From NCBI RefSeq assembly GCF_019679475.1, contig NZ_JAIEZP010000001.1, positions 3,100,001-3,164,000 on the forward strand: DNA of 64,000 bases, given 5' to 3'. This stretch comes from Hyphomonas sediminis. Lineage in GTDB: Bacteria > Pseudomonadota > Alphaproteobacteria > Caulobacterales > Hyphomonadaceae. The notes beneath the pieces were generated by a model, which made no database searches, was not told the DNA's origin, and saw only the letters and a program-made list of their open reading frames with translations. Below, piece by piece: positions 8,510 to 16,866 of the stretch (the first letter of the stretch is position 1; every line of letters begins with the position of its first letter). A program made the translations under genes and the position numbers.

Positions 8510-9642
8510 TCTGGCGCGCTTTCCTGACGACTTTCAAAACGATTTTCTCTGACCGGCCTGCCATGATGCTGCTGGTCGGATCGACTGTCCTCTATTCGTT
8601 TTTTTATCCGTCGGCCTATTCCGGCCAGGTCGCGACGCAGATCCCGATCGCGGTCGCAGATCTCGACAACAGCGCACCCAGCCGGGCGCTCGCCGTCAAG
8701 ATCGAGGCCGTCCAGCAATCGCTTGTGGTCGCCCGGGTCCATTCCGTACGCGAGGCAGAGCGCCTGATAGAAGACGGGACGGTCACGGCCTTTGTTCTGA
8801 TCCCGGAAGGATTTGGCGACGACATCCGGCGCGGGCGCCAGGGCAAGGTCTCCCTTTATGGCAACGGCGCATATCTCTTACGCAGCAGTGCCGGACTCTC
8901 CGGTATAGCAAACTCCCTTGGCTCGATCGCATTTGAATCGGCCGTCGACCAGTCACGCCTTCTTGGCCGGCCCGCAGCAAGTCCCCTGACGGTCATAGAG
9001 CGCCCCTTGTTCAACACGCGCGAAGGCTATGGCAGCACAGTTGTTCCAGGGGTCGTCTTCCTGATCCTGCACCAAACCCTGTTCATGGGTCTCGCCCTGC
9101 TGGCGGCAACATTGCGCGAAAAGCAGGGCTGGCTCGGCTTTGAGCTGAAGTCACTCCTTGGCATCGCCCTCGCCTTCTTTGTTCTGGGCGCTGCGGAAAT
9201 TGCCTATTTTTCCGGCTTTGTCTTCTGGTTCCAGGATTATCCGAGAGCCCAGGCCGAACCGGCGGTTCTTCTCATTGCTGGCGGCCTGTTCGTGTCGGCT
9301 ACGGTTTGCGGCGCGCTCGCGCTTGGCAGCTTTTTCCGGACACGGGAAAGACCCGTCCAGATATGGATCGTGACCTCCCTGCCAATCTACTTCCTGTCAG
9401 GCCTGTCCTGGCCCGTGCAGGCCATGCCGTCCTGGCTCGCTTGGTTCAGCCAGCTCTTTCCGACAACGGCAGGTATTCATGTCATGGTCGGTGTCAACCA
9501 GATGGGCGCGAGCCTTAAGGACATCGCTCCGGACCTCATCAACCTTGCGGTCCTGACCCTGGCCTATGGCGGGATTGCCATCTACCGGCTTTCCCTGCGC
9601 CCTTCCGGCGAGCCGGTACCCGCCTCGACCGGCCACGGATAA
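8506..9642 (+). CDS. ABC-2 type transporter permease (second of pair)
   Basis: The start at 8506 is chosen because the ATG overlaps the stop of the preceding permease (ATGA); an upstream in-frame ATG at 8371 lies deep inside that gene. The ~378-residue product mirrors its neighbour: an N-terminal TM helix (AMMLLVGSTVLYSFFYP), a periplasmic loop starting IPIAVADLDNSAPSRALAVK and a C-terminal helix bundle with a conserved-looking LSGLSWPVQAMPSWLAWFSQ stretch. The two permeases would form a heterodimer. The operon as seen lacks both an ATP-binding subunit and an intact adaptor, so transport activity is doubtful unless other parts are encoded elsewhere. Confidence 0.85.
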   Translation: MIWRAFLTTFKTIFSDRPAMMLLVGSTVLYSFFYPSAYSGQVATQIPIAVADLDNSAPSRALAVKIEAVQQSLVVARVHSVREAERLIEDGTVTAFVLIPEGFGDDIRRGRQGKVSLYGNGAYLLRSSAGLSGIANSLGSIAFESAVDQSRLLGRPAASPLTVIERPLFNTREGYGSTVVPGVVFLILHQTLFMGLALLAATLREKQGWLGFELKSLLGIALAFFVLGAAEIAYFSGFVFWFQDYPRAQAEPAVLLIAGGLFVSATVCGALALGSFFRTRERPVQIWIVTSLPIYFLSGLSWPVQAMPSWLAWFSQLFPTTAGIHVMVGVNQMGASLKDIAPDLINLAVLTLAYGGIAIYRLSLRPSGEPVPASTGHG

Positions 9643-9684
9643 GTCCCTGGCAGCTCGGGTCCGTGTTCCATGGCAGTTTTCATG

Positions 9685-10402
9685 TGTTGATTGCCGTTGA
9701 GAATTGACCCTGGGAGGGCAGAAATTTCCACTGAGAAGTGACCCATGTTTGAACCGGTCCCGAGCTTTGGCGAGCGGGGGACCATGGAGTGTTGGACATG
9801 GCATTATTGAGCGTTATCCGGCGGTGGTATCACCGCGACCAGATGTCGATCCGGGAGATTTCCCGGCGGACGGGCCTTTCTCGAAACACGCTGCGCAAGT
9901 ATCTGCGATCCGAGGTGGTCGAGCCGCGTTTCAGGACGCCGGACAGGCCGAGCAAGCTGGATCCTTATGCGGACCGGCTGTCGGCATGGCTGCGGCGGGA
10001 GATGACGCGGCCGCGCAAACAGAAGCGCACGATCAAGCAGCTGTATGCCGATCTGGTGAGCCTTGGCTATGATGGTTCGTATGGCCGGGTTGCGGCGTTT
10101 GCACGGGCCTGGCGAGACGAGTACCGCGTCCAGCAGCAGACAAGCGGACGAGGGACTTTTGTGCCGCTTTCATTCGCGCCGGGCGAGGCATTCCAGTTCG
10201 ACTGGAGCGAGGACTGGGCGGTCATTGACGGTGTTCGCACGAAGCTTCAGGTCGCGCACTTCAAGCTCAGCTACAGCCGCGCCTTCTTCGTGCGCGCCTA
10301 TATCCTTCAGACGCATGAGATGCTGTTCGACGCGCACAACCATGCGTTCCGTATGCTTGGCGGCGTGCCGCGGCGCGGGATCTACGACAACATGCGCACG
10401 GC
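9685..10402 (+). mobile_element. IS21-family element, left end and 5' part only
   Basis: The segment begins with a TGTTGATTGCCG-type terminus at about 9685. It is followed by spaced repeats of the form TTGAGAATTGACCC (about 9697) and CTGAGAAGTGACCC (about 9732), the multiple end repeats expected of IS21-family left ends. It then runs into a truncated istA. The element stops at about 10400 where sequence of an IS3-family element begins. There is no istB and no right end. It is therefore a dead remnant lying just downstream of the ABC permease pair. Confidence 0.7.
9798..10402 (+). pseudogene. istA: IS21 transposase IstA, 3'-truncated
   Basis: The frame starts ALLSVIRRWYHRDQMSIREI, a typical IstA N-terminal helix-turn-helix, followed by SRNTLRKYLRSE, and enters the integrase core at FQFDWSEDWAVIDG (first catalytic Asp). 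Homology stops at YDNMRTA, where full-length IstA (about 500 residues) would continue with the rest of the DDE core. The remaining residues to the stop at 10487 are read out of frame from an adjoining IS3 gene on the opposite strand. The ATG at 9798 is preferred to a GTG at 9789. The product would be inactive. Confidence 0.85.
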
Positions 10403-10570
10403 GACCCGAAGGATCTCCGGCTTCAGCGTCTCGTCCCGGCGGATGCGCGGCGGCCTGCGTTCGGGGCGCCGCGCATCCGCCTCATGATAGGTCGACGGGG
10501 CAATCGGCAGAACCCTGCAGATCGGCTCGATCCCGTAAGCCTCTTTATGATCATCGATGAACGCGATCAT
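10403..10570 (-). pseudogene. IS3-family OrfB (transposase), N-terminal fragment
   Basis: On the minus strand the frame reads [20 protein letters not shown], then LPIAPSTYHEADARR, and ends at LKPEILRV. This is the start of an IS3-family OrfB, which normally has ~270 further residues with the DDE integrase core. It begins a few bases from the end of OrfA, as expected for the programmed -1 frameshift that makes the OrfAB fusion. It is cut at about 10403 by the IS21 remnant. Confidence 0.8.
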
Positions 10571-10899
10571 GTCTTCGGTCGGCGGTCGAGCTCCGCCTGC
10601 GCGAAATATGCGGATGCCTTCCGGAGGATCTCGTTCGCCTGGCGAAGCTCCTTCACTTCGCGCTCAAGCATCTTGATCCGCTCGCGCTCTTCAGTGCTTG
10701 GCCCGGACCGCTTGCCGGCGTCCCGCTCGGCCTGCGCGACCCAGCCGTGCAGTGTCTGCGGCACGCACCCGATCTTGCCGGCGATCGAAACGATCGCTGC
10801 CCACTGCGACGGATAATCCCCGCCATGCTCCATCACCATCCGAACCGCTCGCTCACGCACCTCTGGCGAGTAATGAGATCTCTGCTTCTTGTCTGTCAT
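10567..10899 (-). CDS. IS3-family OrfA (helix-turn-helix/leucine zipper)
   Basis: A complete 110-residue OrfA: HTH region ([20 protein letters not shown], then [14 protein letters not shown]), then a linker and a leucine-zipper-like helix ([20 protein letters not shown]) and the [16 protein letters not shown] ending typical of this IS3 subgroup. Its stop sits next to the start of the OrfB fragment, consistent with programmed frameshifting. Without OrfB the element cannot transpose by itself, although OrfA might still bind IS ends. Confidence 0.88.
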   Translation of the reverse strand: MTDKKQRSHYSPEVRERAVRMVMEHGGDYPSQWAAIVSIAGKIGCVPQTLHGWVAQAERDAGKRSGPSTEERERIKMLEREVKELRQANEILRKASAYFAQAELDRRPKT

Positions 10900-10920
10900 A
10901 GGGCCACTCTCTCAAAGAAA

Positions 10921-10949
10921 ATGGCCTCCGGCAAACCCGGCGCGGTTCA
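10921..10949 (-). repeat. IS3-family terminal inverted repeat (OrfA-side end)
   Basis: On the minus strand the sequence from 10949 reads TGAACCGCGCCGGGTTTGCC and continues GGAGGCCAT, about 20 bp before the OrfA start. This resembles the TGAACCGCCCCGGG-type ends of IS3 elements carrying this OrfA type. The matching end on the OrfB side has been lost. It sets the boundary between the IS remnants and the RyR-gene region. Confidence 0.65.
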
Positions 10950-10982
10950 GTTGGCTACATATCTTATGAATTAAATCCGAAA

Positions 10983-11345
10983 TTATCTGCCGGAGAGAGC
11001 TTTCACTATAGTGATCAGCAAATCATCCTTCTTCCTTTGAACTGCAGGAAGATCTGCGTACGGCACGATTAGTGGATGAGTCCGTAAATTTACATCTTTA
11101 ACCGGCCCGAAACGCCAACCATCGCGGATTTTTGCGGTCATCCATTGCTGATGTTGTTCGGCGGGCCCATCCTCCGGATGCGACAGCGCATGCTCTACGC
11201 TTTCCCTTGTAGAAGCTTTCATCCAGGCCGGCGCACGAGACCAGGTTGGGGGGGCTTGCTCCCCGTTCGCCGCGGCCCAAGCTCGGAGGGCCTCATGTAC
11301 AACCCGACAAATCTGATCGCGAAGTTCATCTGATCGGTCTTCCAA
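10983..11345 (-). CDS. Small RyR-domain protein
   Basis: A 120-residue soluble protein that is almost entirely one RyR domain. The motif block APAWMKASTRESVEHALSHP, then AEQHQQWMTAKIRDGWRFG, VKDVNLRTHPLIVPY and a final QRKKDDLLITIVKAL is the bacterial form of the repeat first named in ryanodine receptors. Comparative genomics has linked bacterial RyR domains to nucleotide-based signalling in conflict systems, but ligands are unproven. The gene lies 71 bp downstream of the RyR/Rossmann membrane protein on the same strand and probably forms an operon with it. It could be the sensor or a regulatory subunit. Domain call is strong, function is open. Confidence 0.85.
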   Translation of the reverse strand: MEDRSDELRDQICRVVHEALRAWAAANGEQAPPTWSRAPAWMKASTRESVEHALSHPEDGPAEQHQQWMTAKIRDGWRFGPVKDVNLRTHPLIVPYADLPAVQRKKDDLLITIVKALSGR

Positions 11346-11416
11346 AACTGCCTCTCAAGAAAACAATAAATGACTACGCTATTTGTCTGCCACTAGTATG
11401 CATTTGTGCCTGGCGC

Positions 11417-13123
11417 TCAACGCTTTGCGCTGGCGCGTGTCGTCAGAAGCTTCTCAAGGATCCTGATGGATGCTCGATCGTATTCTTGGCTCTCCACGTC
11501 CAATAGATCATATGGGACCAAGTCAGGATGCATTTTGAGATCATCCAATTTCTTCCCCCCGTCCTTCCTTGGTGTACCAGAGTACCTCCACCCGGACCAT
11601 CGGCGCTCAGCATTCCAACGATCGTGCTCCAATCTAGCGAGCGCCTCGATACGCCCAAGCATACCGCTTTCATGCTGCAGGTATGGAATACTCGCCTTAC
11701 CCAGCCAATGGGTGGCATCAATACCGACACTAAATAGTTTTGCGGAAATATGTGAAACAACAGCCCTATTGGACCGCTGAATGTCTGGCGTTTGGGAATC
11801 CCAGTTTTGCGCCGTATCAAGACCGTGCGCTTCCTTTCTATGCTCAGAAAGGGCAGTGCGATAAAATCGATGCAGAGTAGATGCGGCATCATCAAAAGCA
11901 TCATCCGTCCAGCCACTAAGCTCGACGGTTTGATCCGTCGAACCGAAGACCGTTGTATTCTCTGAACTTGCTAAGATCCCCGATTCCCTAAGCTTCAAAA
12001 ATACTGGTACATCTGGTTGACCAGATAAACGCAACCATTGGCGCAATGCGCCTTCTGCAGCCAATGTGTCGCCATCATTCCCCAGACAGATATACGCGTG
12101 GGTTATCTTATCATGCTCAGGGTCCAGAAGTTTCGGCGGGTTCAGGCCGTTTCCAAATCCACCCAATACACCTTCAAATACAACTGTCTCATCGAGTTCC
12201 GGCACCCGTTGCCGCAGAGCGGCCTCTCGCTCTGCCATCAAAGGATCGATCACCGTCAATCTAGGCCTATCCAGACCGAGTGTCAGACAATTGACCGCTA
12301 AGTCCCGCGCGAGAGCCTCGCCAGTTTCTCCAAAGCCAACAATAACGGCATGAACCCGTTTTTGATTTTCTGCTCTTGCGCGAAGGAATGGCGGATTATG
12401 AAGGTGAAGATGACGAGCAGACAGAGAAGACGCCGCGAGGATACGGAGAGGATACGCGCAACCTTTGTTTCCATTCGCGAGAAGGTCCGAGTAATCGTCA
12501 GCAAGTCTTCCTCCGCTTACGATGGCGGTGACGCGAGGATGTTTTGACAGCTTTGTTGCGGCGACAGCCAAAACGAGCGTTTCTGAATCGGTCTCCGCTG
12601 AAACCAGTATGTATTTCGCCCGGGAAGCATAAGTTGCAAGCATCAGCTCCTTACGACTACGATCATCCCAGGGCAGACGAAAAAGAGCCCCCTCTTTGTT
12701 AGTAGCGTTAGCTCCCAAATGAAGGAGTTTGGAGCCGTCTCTCCTCGCCCCTTCTATCGCAGAAAATGCATAAGGACTTGCTCCAACGATCACTCCTCGA
12801 AGATCTTTTATCTTGGCGGCGGTCCTGCGTATGCGGGTTTTGCCCAGAACGTCAAACAAAGCAGCGCTGGCGACTATCAACAAGGATGCCGGCCCGAGAA
12901 ATCGAGCGACTTCCAGCGTCCATGTAAATTGTCCCGCAGGAAGGTCTCTGTAGGTGTCGTTGAAACCGAAAACCGACAGTGCTCGATACAGTATATCCAG
13001 GTGAGTGAGCTCAAGACTGCTGCGCCACCACCCCACTCCCCCAAAGCCGATAGCCGTCAGCCCTAAGAATATCGCCCACTTGTACCGGGAGGGCATTGAT
13101 ATGAACAATTTTGTGAATGACAT
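11417..13123 (-). CDS. Two-TM, double Rossmann (TrkA-N/RCK-like), C-terminal RyR protein
   Basis: The start at 13123 (MSFTKLFISMPSRYK) is preferred to a TTG ten codons upstream. The ~568-residue protein has TM1 (YKWAIFLGLTAIGFGGVG, residues ~14-33), a ~45-residue loop (DILYRALSVFGFNDTYRD) and TM2 (FLGPASLLIVASAALFDVL, ~75-95). Two Rossmann-type regions follow: GVIVGASPYAFSAIEG near 110 and HAVIVGFGETGEALARDL near 260 with a G-x-G-x-x-G motif. A RyR domain lies at ~490-550 (EHDRWNAERRWSGWRYSG). TM-loop-TM followed by paired RCK-like domains is the layout of ligand-gated ion channels, but no TVGYG-type filter is visible. It shares an operon with a RyR protein and faces a divergent TIR gene. A role as ligand-gated membrane effector is inference. 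Confidence 0.78.
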   Translation of the reverse strand: MSFTKLFISMPSRYKWAIFLGLTAIGFGGVGWWRSSLELTHLDILYRALSVFGFNDTYRDLPAGQFTWTLEVARFLGPASLLIVASAALFDVLGKTRIRRTAAKIKDLRGVIVGASPYAFSAIEGARRDGSKLLHLGANATNKEGALFRLPWDDRSRKELMLATYASRAKYILVSAETDSETLVLAVAATKLSKHPRVTAIVSGGRLADDYSDLLANGNKGCAYPLRILAASSLSARHLHLHNPPFLRARAENQKRVHAVIVGFGETGEALARDLAVNCLTLGLDRPRLTVIDPLMAEREAALRQRVPELDETVVFEGVLGGFGNGLNPPKLLDPEHDKITHAYICLGNDGDTLAAEGALRQWLRLSGQPDVPVFLKLRESGILASSENTTVFGSTDQTVELSGWTDDAFDDAASTLHRFYRTALSEHRKEAHGLDTAQNWDSQTPDIQRSNRAVVSHISAKLFSVGIDATHWLGKASIPYLQHESGMLGRIEALARLEHDRWNAERRWSGWRYSGTPRKDGGKKLDDLKMHPDLVPYDLLDVESQEYDRASIRILEKLLTTRASAKR

Positions 13124-13183
13124 ACCAGCTCTACCCCAAGCGCCCGGCGCCAAGGTGTGAGGCGTCAGATCGCAGCCAGTTTA

Positions 13184-13196
13184 ATTACGGCGTAAT
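13184..13196. promoter_or_regulatory. 13-bp palindrome in the TIR/RyR divergent intergenic region
   Basis: ATTACG-G-CGTAAT is a perfect 6-bp inverted repeat around one base. It lies 61 bp upstream of the RyR-channel-like start and 194 bp upstream of the TIR start. It could be an operator shared by the two divergent transcripts, but no adjacent regulator gene is known to bind it and a chance palindrome cannot be excluded. Confidence 0.3.
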
Positions 13197-13378
13197 CTCA
13201 TTATTTGCGGACATGCACGCATCAGGCAACCGAAAGTTTGCGCCTTTCAATAGGAAAATGTTTGGTGTGCTTTCAGTATAAGTAGCTGGACAGTCGGTAC
13301 GAGGTTAGCGACAAAGTACAAAGTGAGTGGAAGCGCAGTCGCGCCTTTCAGCCTTCAGGCTGGATAGTAATCGATGCC

Positions 13379-13385
13379 AAGGAGG
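13379..13385 (+). promoter_or_regulatory. Strong Shine-Dalgarno site that fixes the TIR gene start
   Basis: AAGGAGG lies 4-5 bp before the ATG at 13390. It decides this start over an in-frame ATG at 13327, which would add 21 residues before the TIR fold begins. Confidence 0.8.
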
Positions 13386-13389
13386 ACAA

Positions 13390-15342
13390 ATGGCAGATGT
13401 GTTTGTCTCCTATCGGCGAAGCGACCGACGCACCGCAAACAAGATGGAAAGATTGCTCGTAAGCGCACGAGTGAGCGTCTGGTTCGACAAAGAGCTTAAG
13501 GGCGGTGACACATTTGTCGATCGGATCAACGAAGAGCTTGAACTTGCGAACATAGTCGTCGCCATTTGGTCCGCGGATGCATCCGAGTCGAAATTTGTCC
13601 GCGGGGAAATGCTTCGAGCATTCAATTTGGACAAACTTTTAGTGGTTCGAATTGATGATACTCCCCTTCCGGCTCCGTATGACAGCCTGCAGACACTAGA
13701 TTGGCGCAAAGTAGCTGATCGCCAGTCATTTGCTTCCACTGTTCGGAATCGAATGAACCGGTCCTCTTCCAAAGAAAGTACTCGGAAGTATCAGCCGCCT
13801 CATGATCGCGTCTGGAACCAAATCGAAAAATCCATCGATTGCGGCGATTATCGAGACTATGTTCATCACTTCCGCGAAACAGAGCAGGGTTTTGAAGCAA
13901 GCCGGCGCATACGGCAGTTGGAAAAGTGGGCACAACTCGAAGACGAAATGGCCCTCAAAGAATTTGCGATTGTGGCATTTCCCGCTCTTTCGCTGGAAAT
14001 TCGGCGCCGACTGGGTTTGGTTGAGGATGACTTGGCTGCCGAAGCCGCATTGGACGTCACAGACGTTCATATGGATGAGAAGTTCGACGGAGCGATAGCG
14101 ACCTACCTCTCACTCGACATTAGAGCGGCAGCCGAGCCCCTTTTCTCTTCCGCGCGCATGGAGTCAACATTCGACAGAATTGCCCTAACTTCGGCATATG
14201 ATGAGGCGTCCGTGGCGGACGGCCTGACGCCGGCAATGAGTAGTTGGTACGCAACCTATGTTGCTCCCCTTCGGCAGCCAGCGATTTTGCAGGCTGAGCA
14301 AGTATCGACCGAGCCGACATCAGCCAATCAACTTTCTGGATTGTTACTACCCAGGAAACTCGATCAGTTAAAATACCATCTCATGGCGCGGCGGAAGGAA
14401 ATTATCTCCAGGTTCCGGAATGAGAACGAAGCACTAATTCGTGAGCGCGAAGAAGCGCAAATAGAATATGAACGTATGCGAGCTGAAGAATTTGGGCGCG
14501 ACGCTAAGGTACCTAACCGCTATTTTGTATGGGGCGTTTTGCTTCCACTTATCATGCTGCCGCAAGCTCTTTTGAACTTCGAAATCTTCCGCCAGGTACC
14601 ATTCATCGGCTCCAATTTGCAAGCACTCGGCGTGACAATCCTCGTCGGCGTCGGATTAAGCGTAGCAGCCAACTTAGTTGGTCGATTTGTTCGTCAGTTC
14701 AATTTTTATACGCGCACCGATAACAACTATGTCGGCTGGCCACTTTGGGTTTTAGGAACTTTGTTGTTGGCACTGACGCTCAGCATCGTCGGTTATGCCC
14801 GCTATTATTATTCAATATCTACTGTCGAACAGTCGGTAATCCAAGGATGGACGCTATCCAATTTAATCCTGCAGGTCGCGAGTTTTTTGATGGGGAATAT
14901 CGTCGTGTTCTTCCTCGGTGTAGGGATTAACTTTATGCTTTATGATAAGAACCCAGAGTTCGCAGACGCAGCTCGAAAATTGAGAATGCGGGCGAAACAG
15001 TTCGAAAAAGCAAGGCATAGCGCGATCATTATTCCGCTCACTGAAGCTGATAAAGCCCATGATGATAGAGAAAAAGCGGCGATCAATGCCGAACTGCAGA
15101 TGCGCATGCATCCAGATTATAAGCGGATAAGCGCTTTGATTGCAGCTATTGAAGCCAAAGACCGCGTAATCCAAACAGTTCTGGTGGAATACAAATCGCG
15201 ATTGTCGAAGCTCGTTCAACAATCGCAATCAAAAGTACGATATGAAAAGTATGATCTGAGGCGCAATCCGTCGGGTGAGCCGATCCAAGTGTCATCGGCC
15301 GACTTTATGGAAATGACGCCAAGGCTGTCTTGGTATCCATAG
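13390..15342 (+). CDS. TIR-domain protein with four C-terminal TM helices
   Basis: The 650-residue protein opens directly in a TIR domain (MADVFVSYRRSDRRTANKME, residues 1-~125). The box VSVWFDKELKGGDTF and the SADASESKFVRGEML helix are present; Glu73 is in the position of the catalytic glutamate of NAD-consuming TIRs. A helical linker of ~230 residues is followed by four TM helices at about 374-400, 409-431, 449-475 and 490-517, then a charged coiled-coil-like tail. TIR domains in anti-phage systems cleave NAD or make cyclic ADP-ribose-type signals; here the membrane part suggests the effector is membrane-linked. The gene is divergent from the RyR genes, has lower GC than the flanking regions and looks acquired. 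TIR and TM calls are direct; enzymatic activity is inferred. Confidence 0.85.
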   Translation: MADVFVSYRRSDRRTANKMERLLVSARVSVWFDKELKGGDTFVDRINEELELANIVVAIWSADASESKFVRGEMLRAFNLDKLLVVRIDDTPLPAPYDSLQTLDWRKVADRQSFASTVRNRMNRSSSKESTRKYQPPHDRVWNQIEKSIDCGDYRDYVHHFRETEQGFEASRRIRQLEKWAQLEDEMALKEFAIVAFPALSLEIRRRLGLVEDDLAAEAALDVTDVHMDEKFDGAIATYLSLDIRAAAEPLFSSARMESTFDRIALTSAYDEASVADGLTPAMSSWYATYVAPLRQPAILQAEQVSTEPTSANQLSGLLLPRKLDQLKYHLMARRKEIISRFRNENEALIREREEAQIEYERMRAEEFGRDAKVPNRYFVWGVLLPLIMLPQALLNFEIFRQVPFIGSNLQALGVTILVGVGLSVAANLVGRFVRQFNFYTRTDNNYVGWPLWVLGTLLLALTLSIVGYARYYYSISTVEQSVIQGWTLSNLILQVASFLMGNIVVFFLGVGINFMLYDKNPEFADAARKLRMRAKQFEKARHSAIIIPLTEADKAHDDREKAAINAELQMRMHPDYKRISALIAAIEAKDRVIQTVLVEYKSRLSKLVQQSQSKVRYEKYDLRRNPSGEPIQVSSADFMEMTPRLSWYP

Positions 15343-15496
15343 AATTATCCTTGGTTTAACTTTCGATAGTGGTGTCAGGCAACTCATCGCACGTCTTTCT
15401 CTTGGTAGACCGGGGATATCCCCTTACAGCACCGAGGGTACTGTTTCTCTAGCACGACTTCGTTTGCGCTCTTCGCGAACGAGAAGTTATTAGGCA

Positions 15497-16644
15497 ATGC
15501 ATCGTCGAAAACGGCCGTTTGAAAACGATGCACCTTCGGCTACTTTGTGCGGACGACATTCAAGAATTCACCTGTGGGGAGACATGCTTCACACCATCCG
15601 TCCATTGGTCGAAGGCCGACCGGGCCCGCTGCGATCTCTGCCGCTGGACACTGGATGCATAGCTCTCTGGAAAGGGAGAGGGCCTATCTACGCCTTTGAG
15701 GGACCGCGCGGAACGATTGCTGAAATACCAGGACCAGGAAGCTATATATACGCTTTGGGTCGCGGCGCAGATCAGACTATCCTTGTGCCAACAATACGGG
15801 GGCTCGTCTACAGATATGGCATGGACGGCCGCCTCGCCGAAATGGTGACTTTGGATAACTCAACTCACTTGCTGGCAGTGACGCAGTTGCCCGACGGGCG
15901 GTATTTGGCTTGCATCGGCGATCGTCTTTTCGAGTCGGGTGTAACGCCGTACTTCGCGCTCTTCGACCGTTCCGGAAATTTCGAAGAGCTAATAGTGCAA
16001 AGCCAGATCTCCGAACCACAGCTTGAAGTTCTGCCTTGGGGCGATGTTCTTTCTACGGACGAGATCCAGTTTCAGCTGATCACGATCGGGGAAAGGTTCT
16101 CTGTGATAGATTTGGGATCTAATGTCGTTTGGCGTATTCCAGATGGGTCTGACCCTCATCAGTCAACTTACTTCGCGATGGCCCCAGGCTCTGATATTGT
16201 CGGTTATTCAAAAGCAGGGAAAGAGTTGGCCAGACGAACAGTGGCGGTCGAGAGTTGTCGGCCGCCATTCATTGCTCATGATAACTGTCTTGCCATCCTG
16301 GTCACTGCGCTGGATTTTCACACATTCGACCTCGACACACTTTCCGAAAGAGGTGTTCAGCGACTAGCTCTAGATGCTTCCGAGCCCCTGAGCGCAGATG
16401 TTGAACATTATGCTACCGCCAGATGCCTTATGACTATCCCGAGCTGTTCCAGCTGGGGACGGATCAATATCTGTGTATCATGGGCACCCAGCCAGTAGCA
16501 TTGATCCTCAATGCAGCGTTCGAGCAGGTAGGTATGATAACGTTGTTCGATAGGGGAAAGCTCGAGCGGATTTGTCAGTTGGATAATCAGAACTTTATTG
16601 CGATCGATCGTTCGGGCAACGCGGCGCTCCTCGAGTTCTGTTGA
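15497..16644 (+). pseudogene. Beta-propeller-like protein, frameshifted near its 3' end
   Basis: I do not recognise a named family. Residues ~50-300 show repeated short beta-strand patterns ending in W/Y-R-x-G-type turns (GRGADQTILVPTIRGLVYRY, then VTQLPDGRYLACIGDRLF and VLPWGDVLSTDEIQF), as in six- or seven-bladed propellers. The frame runs to a stop at 16498, but from about 16423 the neighbouring frame carries coherent propeller-like sequence (MPYDYPELFQLGTDQYLCIM, then NFIAIDRSGNAALLEF) up to 16644. A single frameshift at about 16420 therefore splits one ~380-residue protein. It may be a real mutation or a sequencing error. It follows the TIR gene by 154 bp on the same strand; an IS6 scrap follows it. 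Confidence 0.6.
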
Positions 16645-16664
16645 GCCTGAACTCCCTTTACGTC

Positions 16665-16790
16665 CCACATCACTGCAAGCTGGATGATCCCGGGCGAGGA
16701 CTTGAAGTGCCGGAACACATTGTTCCATTTTTTTGAGGTCAACCACCGTGCCCAGCGGCCTCAAGGCTTCTACACCGACATCACGGCTGT
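16665..16790 (-). mobile_element. IS6-family remnant (transposase 5' end and terminus)
   Basis: On the minus strand this stretch encodes NVFRHFKSSPGIIQLAVM, the N-terminus of the same IS6 transposase family seen at 5703-6407 and 2777-3297. The bases just outside it (CTCAAGGCTTCTACACCGAC, then ATCACGG) parallel the end of the intact copy (CTCAAGACCCGGTTCCGCTG, then ACATCACC). Only about 20 codons and the right end remain. It marks the boundary between the propeller pseudogene and the WD40-STAND gene. Confidence 0.65.
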
Positions 16791-16866
16791 AGCTCCTAAT
16801 GTCATGCAGCGGATCTACGAGATGAGCTCGAACGCTGGACTTCCGTGGCGCTGGGGCTGGCAGGCG

